In this document: positions 43,225 to 54,474 of the stretch, in pieces
How the letters are laid out: every line of letters begins with the position of its first letter
How positions within the stretch are numbered: the first letter of the stretch is position 1
Origin: Trichobilharzia szidati
Lineage: Eukaryota > Platyhelminthes > Trematoda > Strigeidida > Schistosomatidae
DNA: 64,000 bases
Direction of reading: 5' to 3'
Assembly (NCBI GenBank): GCA_944472155.2
Contig: OX235273.1
Location: forward strand, 3,879,204-3,943,203
Notes under the pieces: model-generated
What the model saw: only the letters and a program-made list of their open reading frames with translations
Database searches by the model: none
Told to the model about the DNA's origin: nothing
Translations under genes and position numbers: made by a program

Positions 43225-46050
43225 TTATACATTAAATGGACCTATAATTTCGGAGGCTCTCAGATAGGAACTAGAACTAATATCGTTTGCAAACTCTTGT
43301 AGTTTGTCATTAAGCACCTTTTTGAAGGAGACCAATGTACTTGCTTGACGCATTTCCATTGGCAGTTTATTCCATATCTGTGCATACCTAATCAAGTAAA
43401 ACTTTTGCCTGGTGGCTGTTTTACATTGTTCGATAGCTACTGTACCCTTAGTGTGTCTTAGTTTGTAGCCATTGTCATCTGAACGTCGAGTGCCATTAGT
43501 AGAGGTAAAAACTAAGTGGTTTAGAAGCTTATAGTAAAGTGTCAAGTTTAGTCTCAGGCGTCTTAGCCATAGTGTTTCTAGTCCTAGGGTATCACATCTA
43601 GTGGAGTAGTTCGTACCATTTCCGGTTCCGAGTAATTTTAACGTGAAGTACCTCTGCACTCCCTCGACTTTCAATTTGTCCTCTATGCGTATGCTACTAT
43701 ACATGAATGAACAGTAATCAAATAAAGGACGCACACAAACCTTGTACAACAGAATTCTAGACTCATTTCTGTAGAAGTTCCTGAGTAGAAAGCCGATAAG
43801 TCTGCGTGACTTTGACACTTGTTTGGAGATGTGTTCAGAAAATGATAAGTTATGTGAATATTTCAGCCCTAGGTCCAGTACAGATTCCAGTCGTTGAAGT
43901 GCATGGCCTTGAATTGTCAGGTCAAGTTCTAAATTGTTGCAACCTATGCAGAGCCAGCCACATTTTTCGACATTAAATTGGAGTTGCCAGGTGTCACACC
44001 ATCTATCCATTTTTTCTAATTCTTGCTGTATGGCGTTTACTGTTATTCCAAGATCTGTGTTCTTGCATTTATACGTCACTTTTAAGTCATCTGCATATAG
44101 TATTGGTTTACCTACACTAAAGCATTCACAGATACTGTTTATATATATTATGAATAAGAGTGGGCCTAATACACTTCCCTGGATTACACCACTACTTACT
44201 GGTTTAGGCCTTGAGATTATGGAGCCAACTTTCGTTGTCTGACTTCGGCCACAGAGAAATGATTTTATCCAGCTCAGGAGAGGATCACATATCCCTAGTG
44301 AGCATAACCTGCTGACTAGCAGATTATGGGGAACTCTGTCGAAGGCTTTTGTTATATCGAAATAGAGCACAATTACTAGTTCTCTGTTGTCCCTACTTCG
44401 TGTAACTTCATTGAAAAAGTCTATGTGACAGGTCACGCATGATCTCTTTTTGAGAAATCCGTGTTGTGATGGATTGATAAGTTCATGTTCTAGTAAGTTG
44501 TCTGACACTTGGTCTTTAACCACTTTCTCCATTATTCGGGATATTACCGGTGTTATATTGATAGGTCTATAGTTGCATACACTGGTTTTGGCCCCTGCTT
44601 TGTGCTTAGGTAATATGTATGTGGTTTTCCACACTTCAGGATAAGTTCCAGTTTCTAATGAGAGAGTAAATATTCTAAGTAACAAGACTACCATTTCCGT
44701 GCTACCATTTTTGTACATGACAGATGGTATGTCATCTGTTCCAGTACTACCGTTAGACTTCAAAGTCTTAATCGCTGAGTCTATATTTTGTATATTAAAG
44801 TCTATTCCGCCTAATTTGTGGTTGCTTTTGCAAGTCATTTGGAAATTTGGGGTTGGGCGCACTCTGGCGTCATTGCAAAACCACTCATTGAGGAGTTCGC
44901 TTATAACCTGGGGATCATTGTGTATTATACCCTTATGCTCCAAGCTGCCAACAGTATTGTCTTTACTACTTTTTAGACGTCTCTGCAATATCCTACAAAG
45001 TTCCTGAGTTTTGGAGTTACCCACAAGCGCTTTATTTTCTTCAAGTTGTGACCTCATTTTGTGTTTCTCTTCAAGCCGTTTAAGAGTTTCATGTATTTGG
45101 TTTAACGCATTAAATTCCTTAAATACATGGTATTTCCTTTTCAATTTCTTTAGTTTTAGTCGCGTTTTGCGGTCTATAAATGGAGTTGGTGTCTTTAGAG
45201 CAGATTTTAGGGGCGCGATTATGTCTCTTGCTGAGCCAATTGTTTTGTAGAAAATATCAAGTGATACTTCTAAGTTATTGTTAATGAAGTATTCTTCCCA
45301 GTCAGAACTTCTCAGCAGATCTGATAGGAATTCCCAATCGGCATTCTTATAGTCCCTATACTGATAGTGCACCGGGGAATTTTTAGGTGTGTGTTTAGTT
45401 GTTAGTCGGAATGGTAGCGTGCAGTACAATATGTTGTGATCACTGTTATCAAGTTTATTTCCTACCTCTATCGAGATGGGCTCAATTTCATGACAAAGGA
45501 TTAAGTCAAGAGTGTTTTCATTTCTTGTAGGGAGGCGTACGCACTGCTTCCATCCGCCTACGTCTATAGCTTGTAGTAACTCGTCATGGATTCTAGGTCC
45601 TGTACAGGTATCCCAGTTTACTCCAGGTAAGTTGAAATCGCCACAGACTACTTTGTAGTCAAAGTCCAGCGTAGCTGCATGCTCTAGTATTTCTCCAATA
45701 GCTATATCAGTCATTTCAGGGCTATTAGGGGGTCTGTATAAACATCCCACGAGAATTTTATTTTCGTTTGTGTGGATGCTTATCCACTTAGATTCAGGGA
45801 GTTTGTCAGTAGTTGGGTTATTGAAAGTATTGGAGTTAGTGGATTTAGAGGCATATATTAAGCAGCCGCCTCCTCTTTTGTCAACTCTATCGTTCCTATA
45901 GATGTCGTAGTTGTCTATTACTAGCTTTGAGTCAGGTATATCAGTAGTAAGCCAGGTTTCAGTCACCATTATTAGTTTTGGCCGTTCTATGTATGCCAGG
46001 CAGCGAAGCGATGTTATTTTGTTAAGGAGAGATCTAGCATTCAGGAGCAT
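43225..46050 (-). CDS. CR1-like LINE ORF2: endonuclease-reverse transcriptase
   Basis: 941 residues from the ATG at 46050. The EEP/APE endonuclease has Asn4 (NARS), Glu31 (TETW), YRPPN, Asp138-Asn140 (GDFN) and Asp204-His205 (SDH). The RT has NYRPINITPVISRIMEK, QHGFLKKRSC, LYFDITKAFDRV (motif A Asp present), SSGVIQGSVLGPLLF and YADD at 652-655. The C terminus ends with IWNKLPMEMRQ...SFKKVLNDKL. The first catalytic Asn is only four residues from this Met, unusually close. The frame is open to 46239, overlapping ORF1 by about 130 nt, but has no other ATG. The real start may therefore be upstream or non-canonical. Confidence 0.93.
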   Translation of the reverse strand: MLLNARSLLNKITSLRCLAYIERPKLIMVTETWLTTDIPDSKLVIDNYDIYRNDRVDKRGGGCLIYASKSTNSNTFNNPTTDKLPESKWISIHTNENKILVGCLYRPPNSPEMTDIAIGEILEHAATLDFDYKVVCGDFNLPGVNWDTCTGPRIHDELLQAIDVGGWKQCVRLPTRNENTLDLILCHEIEPISIEVGNKLDNSDHNILYCTLPFRLTTKHTPKNSPVHYQYRDYKNADWEFLSDLLRSSDWEEYFINNNLEVSLDIFYKTIGSARDIIAPLKSALKTPTPFIDRKTRLKLKKLKRKYHVFKEFNALNQIHETLKRLEEKHKMRSQLEENKALVGNSKTQELCRILQRRLKSSKDNTVGSLEHKGIIHNDPQVISELLNEWFCNDARVRPTPNFQMTCKSNHKLGGIDFNIQNIDSAIKTLKSNGSTGTDDIPSVMYKNGSTEMVVLLLRIFTLSLETGTYPEVWKTTYILPKHKAGAKTSVCNYRPINITPVISRIMEKVVKDQVSDNLLEHELINPSQHGFLKKRSCVTCHIDFFNEVTRSRDNRELVIVLYFDITKAFDRVPHNLLVSRLCSLGICDPLLSWIKSFLCGRSQTTKVGSIISRPKPVSSGVIQGSVLGPLLFIIYINSICECFSVGKPILYADDLKVTYKCKNTDLGITVNAIQQELEKMDRWCDTWQLQFNVEKCGWLCIGCNNLELDLTIQGHALQRLESVLDLGLKYSHNLSFSEHISKQVSKSRRLIGFLLRNFYRNESRILLYKVCVRPLFDYCSFMYSSIRIEDKLKVEGVQRYFTLKLLGTGNGTNYSTRCDTLGLETLWLRRLRLNLTLYYKLLNHLVFTSTNGTRRSDDNGYKLRHTKGTVAIEQCKTATRQKFYLIRYAQIWNKLPMEMRQASTLVSFKKVLNDKLQEFANDISSSSYLRASEIIGPFNV

Positions 46051-46109
46051 AATCGTTAGTAAACCAGAGTTATTGGAGGAGAGGTTAACATGGTTACTTG
46101 TTTCTATCC

Positions 46110-47762
46110 CTACGTTATGTTTGGAGGGGCTCTGAGGTGAGACAGAGTCAGTGTGTGTACTATTTCCTGGATGAATTGTGCAGCGAGTGGGGCTATTGTT
46201 TGCTGCATCCGAAAATAATCCTGTTGCATGTTTTGACTTTTAGCATCCATGGGTGGGCATCTGCGTTCATTTACTGGTGATATATAGTTTGCTTGACCTA
46301 GGTACCCTGTGTTAAGATTACCTTGGTAGTTGTACCTCATGGGTCTTTCATAGTCGTATGCATATTGGCTCACATCACATGTGTGAGTGAAGTTATTGAG
46401 AGGGTCATGTGTCGATCTATACTCATTAGGTTGCTGAGGTTCAACATAGATAGTGTGAGAGTTTGGAGAAGAATATGCATTAATATGGTGCCTATACGAG
46501 CCCCGTTTAGTGCTCCTTATATTCTGATGATCCGTTCTACGTTGCATTCCCAAGTTATGTGCGTTGCTAGGTATATTACTCCTAGTTCGGGAAGGGGTGT
46601 TCCCATTCACATGATGGATGACTTTTTTGGGAATATGGTTTTTTACCCATGCATTGTCTTTTTTTAGACTGGCATGTTGCTTATTAGACTTATTGAGAGG
46701 GAGGTATGTCGAAGTCTGGAGTGGGACTCTAGGCTTTATCGTCTTTCTTGCAGTTTCTACTGCGGGACTCTCGGGCTTGCATCCAGATTGAGTGTGGTCT
46801 GCCAGTGGTTTCTGGTCAGACATAGTTAGTGAGTCAATATCAACCTCATGTATGTCAGCAGGTTTTCCAGATGTGCTCTCATGTACTTTAGGATTGCACC
46901 CAGTGACACTGCTCTTACTGAGTTTCGAGTCGCTTTTACTTGCCGATTTTTTTTCCAATACTATACAGGTGACTTGCTGTGCTTCAGTGTCCGTCGACAC
47001 TTTAGCACTGATACCAGGTGTAGTTCTCGGTGTGGTCAACTTTCTATCGAAGGAGTTCTTGGTTGCTTGCCTTTGGTTAGTTGTTTTATCCGAGACTACT
47101 TTAATAGTCTTGAATTTAGTGGCAGTAGCCAGAAGATCTTCGGCCTTCTTAAATCGTTCAGCTATTATGTAGCTGTCGAACCTAAAGAGTATAGGACAGG
47201 GATGCTTTAGGTCTTTCTTACTTAGGCGAATGCACTGACAAGGTGCACTCAAGGGATTTGCAGCCTTCAGCAATGAGTGCTGGACCGACTTAATGGGCTC
47301 GCTATCTGGTACATTATACACTATAGCGTTTTGTTTCGAAGCCAGCCTTTTAACAACTTCGCTGGATAGAAAGTCAATGGCGTTTTCTAGCTCCTTCGCA
47401 TTTTCTGAGTCAGTAGGCGTCATTCTAGAGGTCATATTAAAAAGCTTTAGGATTGTAGGATCCTGCAGTTCCTTTTTCATAAGTGAGATTGTTTCGGGTA
47501 TACATTCAAATGAACTTAATTTCGTTTTTAATTCATCAATCTGTAGCTGCATCTCTTTAATAATGCATGTTAAGTAAGAGAGCTCTACTTTTTCAGACAG
47601 AACATCTTCCACCTGTATTACAGGGGTCAGAGTTATGTTCGAGTCTTTTCTGTTGGGTGAACTACTGATAATAAGGGGTGGTAATGTGTTATTAGACGAG
47701 CTGGTGCTATTTTCTAAATTACTGGTGTTCACACGAACACTCCTTTTAGAATTTCGGCCCAT
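46110..47762 (-). CDS. CR1-like LINE ORF1 protein (RNA-binding/chaperone-type)
   Basis: 550 residues from ATG (MGRNSKRSVRVN). A predicted coiled-coil-like heptad stretch lies at about residues 55-95 (LSYLTCIIKEMQLQIDELKT). A compact segment at about 125-225 (NAIVYNVPDSEPIKSVQ, CPILFRFDSYIIAERFKKAE) looks like a divergent RRM-type fold and is shared with ORF1 at 62263. A long basic Ser/His/Asn-rich tail follows, with no zinc knuckle. It is expected to bind element RNA in the cytoplasm. ORF2 lies downstream in the -1 frame. Confidence 0.85.
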   Translation of the reverse strand: MGRNSKRSVRVNTSNLENSTSSSNNTLPPLIISSSPNRKDSNITLTPVIQVEDVLSEKVELSYLTCIIKEMQLQIDELKTKLSSFECIPETISLMKKELQDPTILKLFNMTSRMTPTDSENAKELENAIDFLSSEVVKRLASKQNAIVYNVPDSEPIKSVQHSLLKAANPLSAPCQCIRLSKKDLKHPCPILFRFDSYIIAERFKKAEDLLATATKFKTIKVVSDKTTNQRQATKNSFDRKLTTPRTTPGISAKVSTDTEAQQVTCIVLEKKSASKSDSKLSKSSVTGCNPKVHESTSGKPADIHEVDIDSLTMSDQKPLADHTQSGCKPESPAVETARKTIKPRVPLQTSTYLPLNKSNKQHASLKKDNAWVKNHIPKKVIHHVNGNTPSRTRSNIPSNAHNLGMQRRTDHQNIRSTKRGSYRHHINAYSSPNSHTIYVEPQQPNEYRSTHDPLNNFTHTCDVSQYAYDYERPMRYNYQGNLNTGYLGQANYISPVNERRCPPMDAKSQNMQQDYFRMQQTIAPLAAQFIQEIVHTLTLSHLRAPPNIT

Positions 47763-47862
47763 CGTTATTATAGATTAATCAACAGTAAGCAATAAATGAA
47801 TATAAACGAAAACACGTGCAAAAAGCGTCACCTGGTTCGAACGTACCGGGCAGTATGTACAG

Positions 47863-47990
47863 TATGTACCTTATTATATTATCATTACTAACTATACTTA
47901 CTAATCGTATGTGTAATTTATCGAATTGATGATGCCTGTTAACTGGCGTCCCTCATATACAAAAATGAGAATATATTATTGTTATTATAT
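47863..47990 (+). repeat. CR1-like 3' end, right flank of the intact LINE
   Basis: TATGTACCTTATTATATTAT, TTGATGATGCCTGTTAACTG, GCGTCCCTCATATAC and AGAATATATTATTG. It is continuous in the inverted paralogue 54475-54602 with what is here the left flank. Confidence 0.8.
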
Positions 47991-48430
47991 AATTATCTCA
48001 CTAAGCCTAATTGTGGAATAAATAATAGGATATTGCAAGCAGCCATTATACGCAGCCCTTTGAGAGATACTGTAGAACCCAACGCACCACCCCTCTCACA
48101 CAGAATTATCCCCTCTGAGTGCAACGCCAGCCGAAAGGTCACTAGATTGTGATCAAATAACTAATAAAACGATACCACCTGTCACCATAGATTTAGACAT
48201 GTCACTAAATAACCCCAGAAGAAAGTCAAAGCCCCCGAAAGTTGACATTGTCTTCTCCTAGCCATAACTTTATTGGTGAAGAGGAAATAGTTAACAAACC
48301 TGTTCAAAATATGTCACTGGCACCGAAAAATCAAATTCACTCACCAAATGCTTCTCAGAAAAATGTACACGATAAGGAAAATAAAACCTCAAATCATGCC
48401 AACAATAACAATGGCAGTATAAATAAGCCC

Positions 48431-49716
48431 TCACTCATACCACGACTTCGAATGAGTTGACAAATAAATGTTTTTTTTTTAAAAAAAGAGAAAAGTTTGT
48501 GGCATATTATAACAGAAATTAAAAGATATATATAAAAAATGAAGCATTTTGCCAGGGCCTTGCACAAAAAAGGTGGGAGGGTGGTGATTGCTAGTCAGCG
48601 GATATGATGGTGGGGACATATGAGAACCACCCTTATCTGTGGGACAGCACTCTATTGCTAAGGCTCCTGAGTTCGAATGGCTTCTGCAGAACAAGAGAAT
48701 AAATAAAATTTTAAAAAAAGACAACAGAAGTTGAAAATTTGCCTAAAGCTGAAGTTTAAATAACAAACTCCTCGAATGCAAGTACATGGTATGAGTCCCC
48801 TACTTCAGAAGGACACCTAAATGTATACTTCAGAAAAACAGTAGTTATTATTAAGCCCTCGCTTTTCTTCTACATAGTTCACGCACTTTGACTTTTGTGT
48901 TTAACTCCTATTCAACCTATATAAGTTGGTAAAATTATCATCTTTTTTCACTTAAACTTTTTTTTCTTTTCGCAAGAAAGACTAGAATTCCATCACTAGA
49001 AAATCTCAGGGGGAAATAGTATTTTTTAAATGAATAAAAAACAAAAATATGATGAACCCATGTTTTTTACATATGTTTTGAATTATTAACACCTATTATA
49101 TACTTCTGCACCTCTCTGTCGGTTTCCTTGTGTCTTCTTCTCTTTTCAAAGGTACTGCCTTAAACGAAGGCACTGAAACAGTGCCGCTATCCTCGGAATA
49201 TTGCTAGCCCACCTGGTGAATAACGGAACCACCTCTATCATGAAATCTGCCGACAAGTTCAAAGTTGGTCTCATATACAACTGGAAATGTCACAATTATG
49301 GTGTACTTACCGGTGAATTTGAAGTTTTATGGACTCTATGAATCATTTACTTACAATTACTGTTCATTCCGCATCTCTTATATTTCACGCCAGCACCTGT
49401 ACAAAAATGCTACTTAACTTCCACAATTAACGTAATCGTTTATAATTCCCGCGTGAAATTGACATACCGTATTTTTTCAATAACAGTTTTGATTTGATGC
49501 TATATCTCATGAATTATTCAGTTGAAAGCATATCTCGAAAATTACCTATTGCCTTATTTGTACATTTCTTTTTAAATATTTCTCTCAAATTTACCAGTAT
49601 TCAATCTATTTCTAGATTAACAAATCATATATATTCTATAAGTTCTAATTAGTGTAAATTTGTTCATGCCTGTAAAAATGGCTGGTTTCTGTTCCAGAAA
49701 TAAAAATTATTATTAT
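48431..49716 (+). mobile_element. 1.29-kb CR1-like 3'-UTR-type element, copy 2, with 13-bp TSD
   Basis: TATAAATAAGCCC flanks both sides (48418-48430 and 49717-49729), interrupting the ORF1 region of the host LINE. It starts TCACTCATACCACGACTTCG and ends with the AAATTATTATTATTA tail. Near-identical to 34925-36200 inverted. Confidence 0.9.
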
Positions 49717-50167
49717 TATAAATAAGCCCACAATTCCCACGGTCAATAACATTAGCACCCACAACGAGCGAAATAGCACCATGGCACACACTGATAACTA
49801 ACGTCAGAACAATGCCACCCTCAATAGTACAGGTATCAACAGTCAGAACTCGACCACCAACAACTCAGGGTATTCACAGTATGGCACACAAACAAGTCTG
49901 CTGGGAACTAACCCACAAGGCAGTACACACGTAACATATACAAGGACACAACTAGTACCTAACAATAGGTGGAATAATGAACCATGGTCATCACAAGGTC
50001 CCAATCATTTCTTATCCCCTGTGTCCCTGTCAGCGTTGAAAAAACAGCTGGTAGGGATATTGACACTCCCAAACCACTAGTACCGGCTCCCCCCTTGCAT
50101 GAAAACAGGAACAGTCTGGTGCACCCTCATCCATTAAGCACACTCAGTACTTGCACAAGTTTAGGTC

Positions 50168-50345
50168 AAATAAATAATAATATATATTTTTCCTATCTAT
50201 GTAGGACACACCAGTTTTACAGGCATGGATAAGTATTATTTATATTACATGAATTTGATTTATAGTGAAATTACATGGTTGCTGTCCTCTCTGAAATCAG
50301 TTAGTGAGCACATTCTGATAGTTAGTCGTTCAATGGAGCCCTACC
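50168..50345 (-). repeat. CR1-like 3' end fragment
   Basis: The minus strand ends CATGCCTGTAAAACTGGTGT / GTCCTACATAGATAGG with an AATATATATTATTATTT tail. It lies between the ORF1 and ORF2 remnants of the host element. Confidence 0.65.
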
Positions 50346-50405
50346 CACGTTTCTAGCTTAACTAAAAATAAAAGTGCCTTACCCCATAGCAATTCCAGTA
50401 CTCCA

Positions 50406-51269
50406 ATGCCTAATTCTTCACCCAAAGCAGCATACACCAACTCGATAGACATAGGTGAGCATGATGCTGAAACTCCTCTTAGCATAGGGTCGTCATGTCA
50501 GGCAGAACTACTGTGTGCTGAACCATATTCGGGGCTGATTAACGAACTTAAATACTTCAAACGCTATTTCAACTCTCATCTTTACCTAATCCTCATAAAT
50601 GCTAAATCTGTTCTAAATAAACTACCGATGCTGAGAGCACTCACAGTAATATACAAACCCCCTATAATTGTCATCACTGAATCTTGGTGTAATTCGAACA
50701 TACTGGATGAAGAAATAAGCTTAGATAACTACACACAGTTTCGGTGTGACAGGGAAGGTGGTAAGGGAGGGGGTTGTCTCCTGTACTTTCTGAATGCGCT
50801 TACTGTATCACAGCTAGAAATTAGTACGCTTAACATCCCTGAGACTCTACGGGTTAACTTACACTTAAATAACTCAATAGTATTAATTGGATGCACCTAC
50901 AGAGCACCTGGCACACTTAGTAATTACGAGACCCACCTTATTAATACTCTGAAGCAATTATCCACCCTACACTACGATCATAAGATCCTATGTGGAGACT
51001 TTAACTTACCAGAAATCAACTGGGAAATACCCACAGGCCCAACTAAATTTGATAAGTTCTTAGGCACACTGGATATACTTGGCTGGAAACAAACTCTCAC
51101 TACCCCTACAAGAGGTAATAACGTACTAGACTTAATCTTCTGTCACGATACAAGTGCCCTCTCAATCTTAGTGGGTTCTAAGTTTTCAGGTAGTGACCAC
51201 AAAACAGTGATGTGTGCACTGCCACTTCCACCAAGTAGTAATGCAGCCCCTACCCCTACTTTACAATAA
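50406..51269 (+). pseudogene. CR1-like ORF2 endonuclease domain (broken ORF2)
   Basis: 287 open codons: LILINAKSVLNKLPMLRALT, IIVITESWCNSNILDEE, GGGCLLYFLN, IGCTYRAPG, ILCGDFNLPEINWE, GWKQTLTTPTRGNN and GSDHKTVMC. All EEP catalytic residues are present. A stop at 51269 separates it from the RT half. Residues before NAKS (HLYLILI) show the usual N-terminal strand that the intact LINE has only upstream of its annotated Met. Confidence 0.85.
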
Positions 51270-51583
51270 ATAACATACAGGAACTGCAGTAAGGCAGACT
51301 GGACTTTAGAGAAATCCATGTCAAGATCCTCAGAATGAAGAGAGTACTTCTATACTGGTAACCTCTCGAAAGCTCTAGATATCTTTTGCTATAACTCCAA
51401 CACATGCTTAGACGCTGTGATCCCATCGCAAACAGTTAAAGTCTCAAAATTCAAGAAGCAATTTATTCAGCCAATGATCGCTCAAAACTGAGGAGACTGA
51501 CAACAAGTTACTTCAGACGACACGACTTTAGTACACTAGGGTCAATACTTAGTACTCTTAGCTCCATCTCGCAAGCTCATAAC

Positions 51584-53433
51584 TTGCGTATGAGAAATGA
51601 AGAATGCACCGCACTAGCCAGCACCACCAGAGTAAGTGCTCTCACAGAGATCCTAAGGAAACGAATGAATCGCCAAAGCCATAAAATCTCTCTCCTTATA
51701 AACAAGGGTATAATATACAGCAACCATGCAGACATGTGTAAACTGTTTAACGAGACGTTTGCAGCTAACTACCTTAAGCCCACAAGTCCACTTCTCGGTT
51801 TACAACTTACAATGGAACTCCCTTCTTCAGCGCTGAAACAAATCAGTACAGTTCATTTCACTTATTCTAATATTAACCAAGCCATTAATACTCTTAAAAG
51901 CTCTAGTAGTGCTGGTTTTGACGGTATACCATCGTATCTTTATAAACACGGTGGTTCTGACATTTCCGTTTTATTACTAAGATCTTTACAATGTCCCTAG
52001 AAAGCCAAACCTATCCAGATAAATGGAAAACCACATTTATAGTACCCAAACACAAATCCGGATCAAAAACTGAAGTCAACAACTATAGGCCAATCAATAT
52101 TACACCAATAGCATCTAGGATTATGGAAAGAATACTTAAAGATGATAATCTTAAACGTATGCTCAGCTGCAATATTGTAAGTCCCAACCAACATGGATTC
52201 CTAAAATCCAGATCATGCATGACCTGTCACCTTGACTTCTTTAACTATATAACCAGTAGCCGAGACAAACAACAACTAGTACTAGTCATCTACTTCGACA
52301 TCTGCAAAGCCTTCGACCGCGTTGACCATTTGCTTCTAATAAATAAGCTGAACTCCTTGGAAATACGTAACCCATTATTAGGATGGATTGAATCATTCCT
52401 TAACAATAGGTCCCAAGTAGTTAGACTGGGGTCTGTAAACTCCAAACCTAGTCCAGTCACTTCTGGAGTAGTTCAAGGTAGCGTCTTAGGCCCCCTTCTA
52501 TTCACTCTATATGTCAACGACATGTGCAGCTGTTTCTCACTTGGTAAACCATTCATCTTTGCAGACGATCTTAAAGTAGCTTACACATTCCACTGTGATG
52601 ACTTAGGATACTTTCAGAAAGCTGTTCATGAAGAACTAGATCGAGTAACTGCATGGTCCTCCACATGGAACCCAAAATTCAACCTTAACAAATGTGGTTG
52701 GATCTGTTTCGGTGCACCCTCAATAAGCATCAAACTGGTACTTGAATCTATTGACTTGCCTAAACTCCAAAGTGTTGTTGACCTAGGACTCAGGTACTCT
52801 AGTGACCTGACATTCTCTGAGCAAGTGGCGACACAGACGCGTAAATCGAGGATGCTCTTAGGATGCATACTCAGGAATTTCCACAACTACGAAGCGAAAC
52901 TATTATTATATAAAACTTGTGTCAGACCACTACTTGAATATTGTCCATTCATTCTCAGCAGCACTCGCGTAAGTGACAAACTTAAAATAGAAAGTGTCCA
53001 ACGATACTTCACGTCTAAACTACTAGGATTTGACTGCGAAAAGGACTACACATCAAGATGTATAACTCTAGGTATCGACCCACTCTGGATGAGACGACTG
53101 AGCATTAACCTAACATTCTTCTTTAAAATATTGCATAAAATATCATTCTCAGACAGTAAGGAGATACAGTTCTCACCGGAAGGCTCTTACAACCTGCGTA
53201 ACCAAACGTGCACAGTATCTAGGAAAAACTGTAAGACAGCACTCCGTGCAAACTTCTTCATAGTCATGTATTCTGAGACCTGGAACAGTTTACCCCTAGA
53301 AATAAGGACCTGTCACTCTATTATAACCTTCAAACGCTTGCTATATAAACTGTTTCATCCCAATGACTATGTCAACCAGACCGCACCACTTATTTCTAAA
53401 ACGCATCAGTTATTAGAACACTATAACGCCTAG
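51584..53433 (+). pseudogene. CR1-like ORF2 reverse transcriptase half, one frameshift
   Basis: Two overlapping frames (51584-52000 and 51991-53433) change phase near 51995. RT motifs: NNYRPINITPIASRIMER, NQHGFLKSRSCMTCHLDFFN, IYFDICKAFDRVDHL, SGVVQGSVLGPLLFTLY, then FADD in place of YADD, and the C terminus with ETWNSLPLEIRT. Phe at the first position of the motif is tolerated in many RTs. The stop at 51269 and the shift make the copy non-functional. Confidence 0.87.
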
Positions 53434-54335
53434 ACTCATTACTAAATATTATGACACTAAATAAACTCTAAGACTTCGCAAAAATACATGAAAACACTAC
53501 TATAATGTAGTAAATGTTTACTATACGCTTATATATATTTTTAAACATTTACTTTTCTATAACAGCTTACTATCGCTTGTAAACGTTGTAATTACCTCAA
53601 TATTGGTTGGCTATCGTATGCCTACAACTAAGGGTTGAAAACGAAACGAAGTCGATTTTCCTGCGCAACCTGGAGGACTACTGTTTAATTCAATATTGAT
53701 ACGACATTGGTCAGACAAAGAGTGTATTTATATATACATATATACAAATATTTGGCTGTTCAAACATTAACTTGTGGACAATCTACCACTTGACATTATA
53801 TCATGATTGATCGTGCCTGTAAAAATGGCATGCATTTTCATGTAAATTTATGTTTATATGAAAATATAAATTATTATTATATACATAAAAACATTAATGT
53901 TCTTTTCATGTTCACATACTTTCTCTCTCCGATATTCTGTTGCTGAGCGTACTCTTCTATTTACCTCCTGGTCGAGGTCGAAAAACCCTACATTTAAACT
54001 GAAATGACAATCCCAATGACCATGCTAATCACACCGCACCACTTATTTCTAAAACGCATGAGCTATTAGCACACTATAACTCCTAGACTCATTACTAAAT
54101 ATTATGACACTAAATAAACTCTAAGACTTCGCAAAAATACATGAAAAAACAACTAGATTATAGGTAATGTTTACTATACAATGATATACATTTATAAACA
54201 TTTATATGTACATAAAATATTACTGTTCTCTTCATGTTTACATACTTTATCTTTCTGCTATTCTGCTGCTGAGCGTAATCTTCTATATGCCTCCTGGTCG
54301 AGGTCGAACAACTCAACATTTAAACTGAAATGACC
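53364..54335 (+). repeat. Partial tandem duplication of the CR1-like 3' end
   Basis: The segment beginning CCGCACCACTTATTTCTAAA (53380) and GACACTAAATAAACTCTAAG recurs at about 54032-54150. CTGAGCGTACTCTTCTATTT with CCTCCTGGTCGAGGTCGAA (53950) recurs at about 54275. The second unit is shortened internally. Confidence 0.75.
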
Positions 54336-54474
54336 ATTTAAGTAAATTCAAACTCAAATTCCATGAACGATCCGATGCTACCATTTGAAAAAGCTGCACA
54401 ACATTCTGTACAAGGAGTATTCTTGATCTGAAATAAAGAAGCAACTGGTTTTCAAACAGTTTTCAATGTATTAA

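Larger units (their letters stand above)
42335..47862 (-). mobile_element. Full-length CR1-like LINE with both ORFs intact
   Basis: The element runs from a 5' UTR of about 100 nt (47763-47862) through ORF1 and ORF2 to a 0.9-kb 3' UTR. It ends GATGCCTGTAAACTGGCGTC / CCTCATGTACTG with a (TTTA)n tail at 42335-42360. The boundaries are fixed by comparison with the uninterrupted inverted paralogue at 54475-55102. No target duplication is evident, in keeping with the tail-repeat, short-TSD behaviour of CR1-type LINEs. Confidence 0.93.
47991..53885 (+). mobile_element. CR1-like LINE, decayed, interrupted at 48431-49716
   Basis: Plus strand: ORF1 remnants (47991-48430 and 49730-50170), EEP domain (50406-51269), RT domain (51584-53433) and a 3' UTR ending GTGCCTGTAAAAATGGCATG with a TTATTATTATA tail near 53880. 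It belongs to a subfamily whose 3' end is like that of the 1.28-kb elements. Confidence 0.85.

Noticed and set aside
46110..46239. Canonical -1 slippery heptamer in the ORF1/ORF2 overlap
   Set aside because: I read the overlap codon by codon and found no X-XXY-YYZ heptamer. I keep only the observation of the overlap.
35914..48724. Conserved ORF pair at 35914-36273 and 48479-48724
   Set aside because: Both are inside the two near-identical 1.28-kb elements, and the diverged third copy does not preserve the frame.
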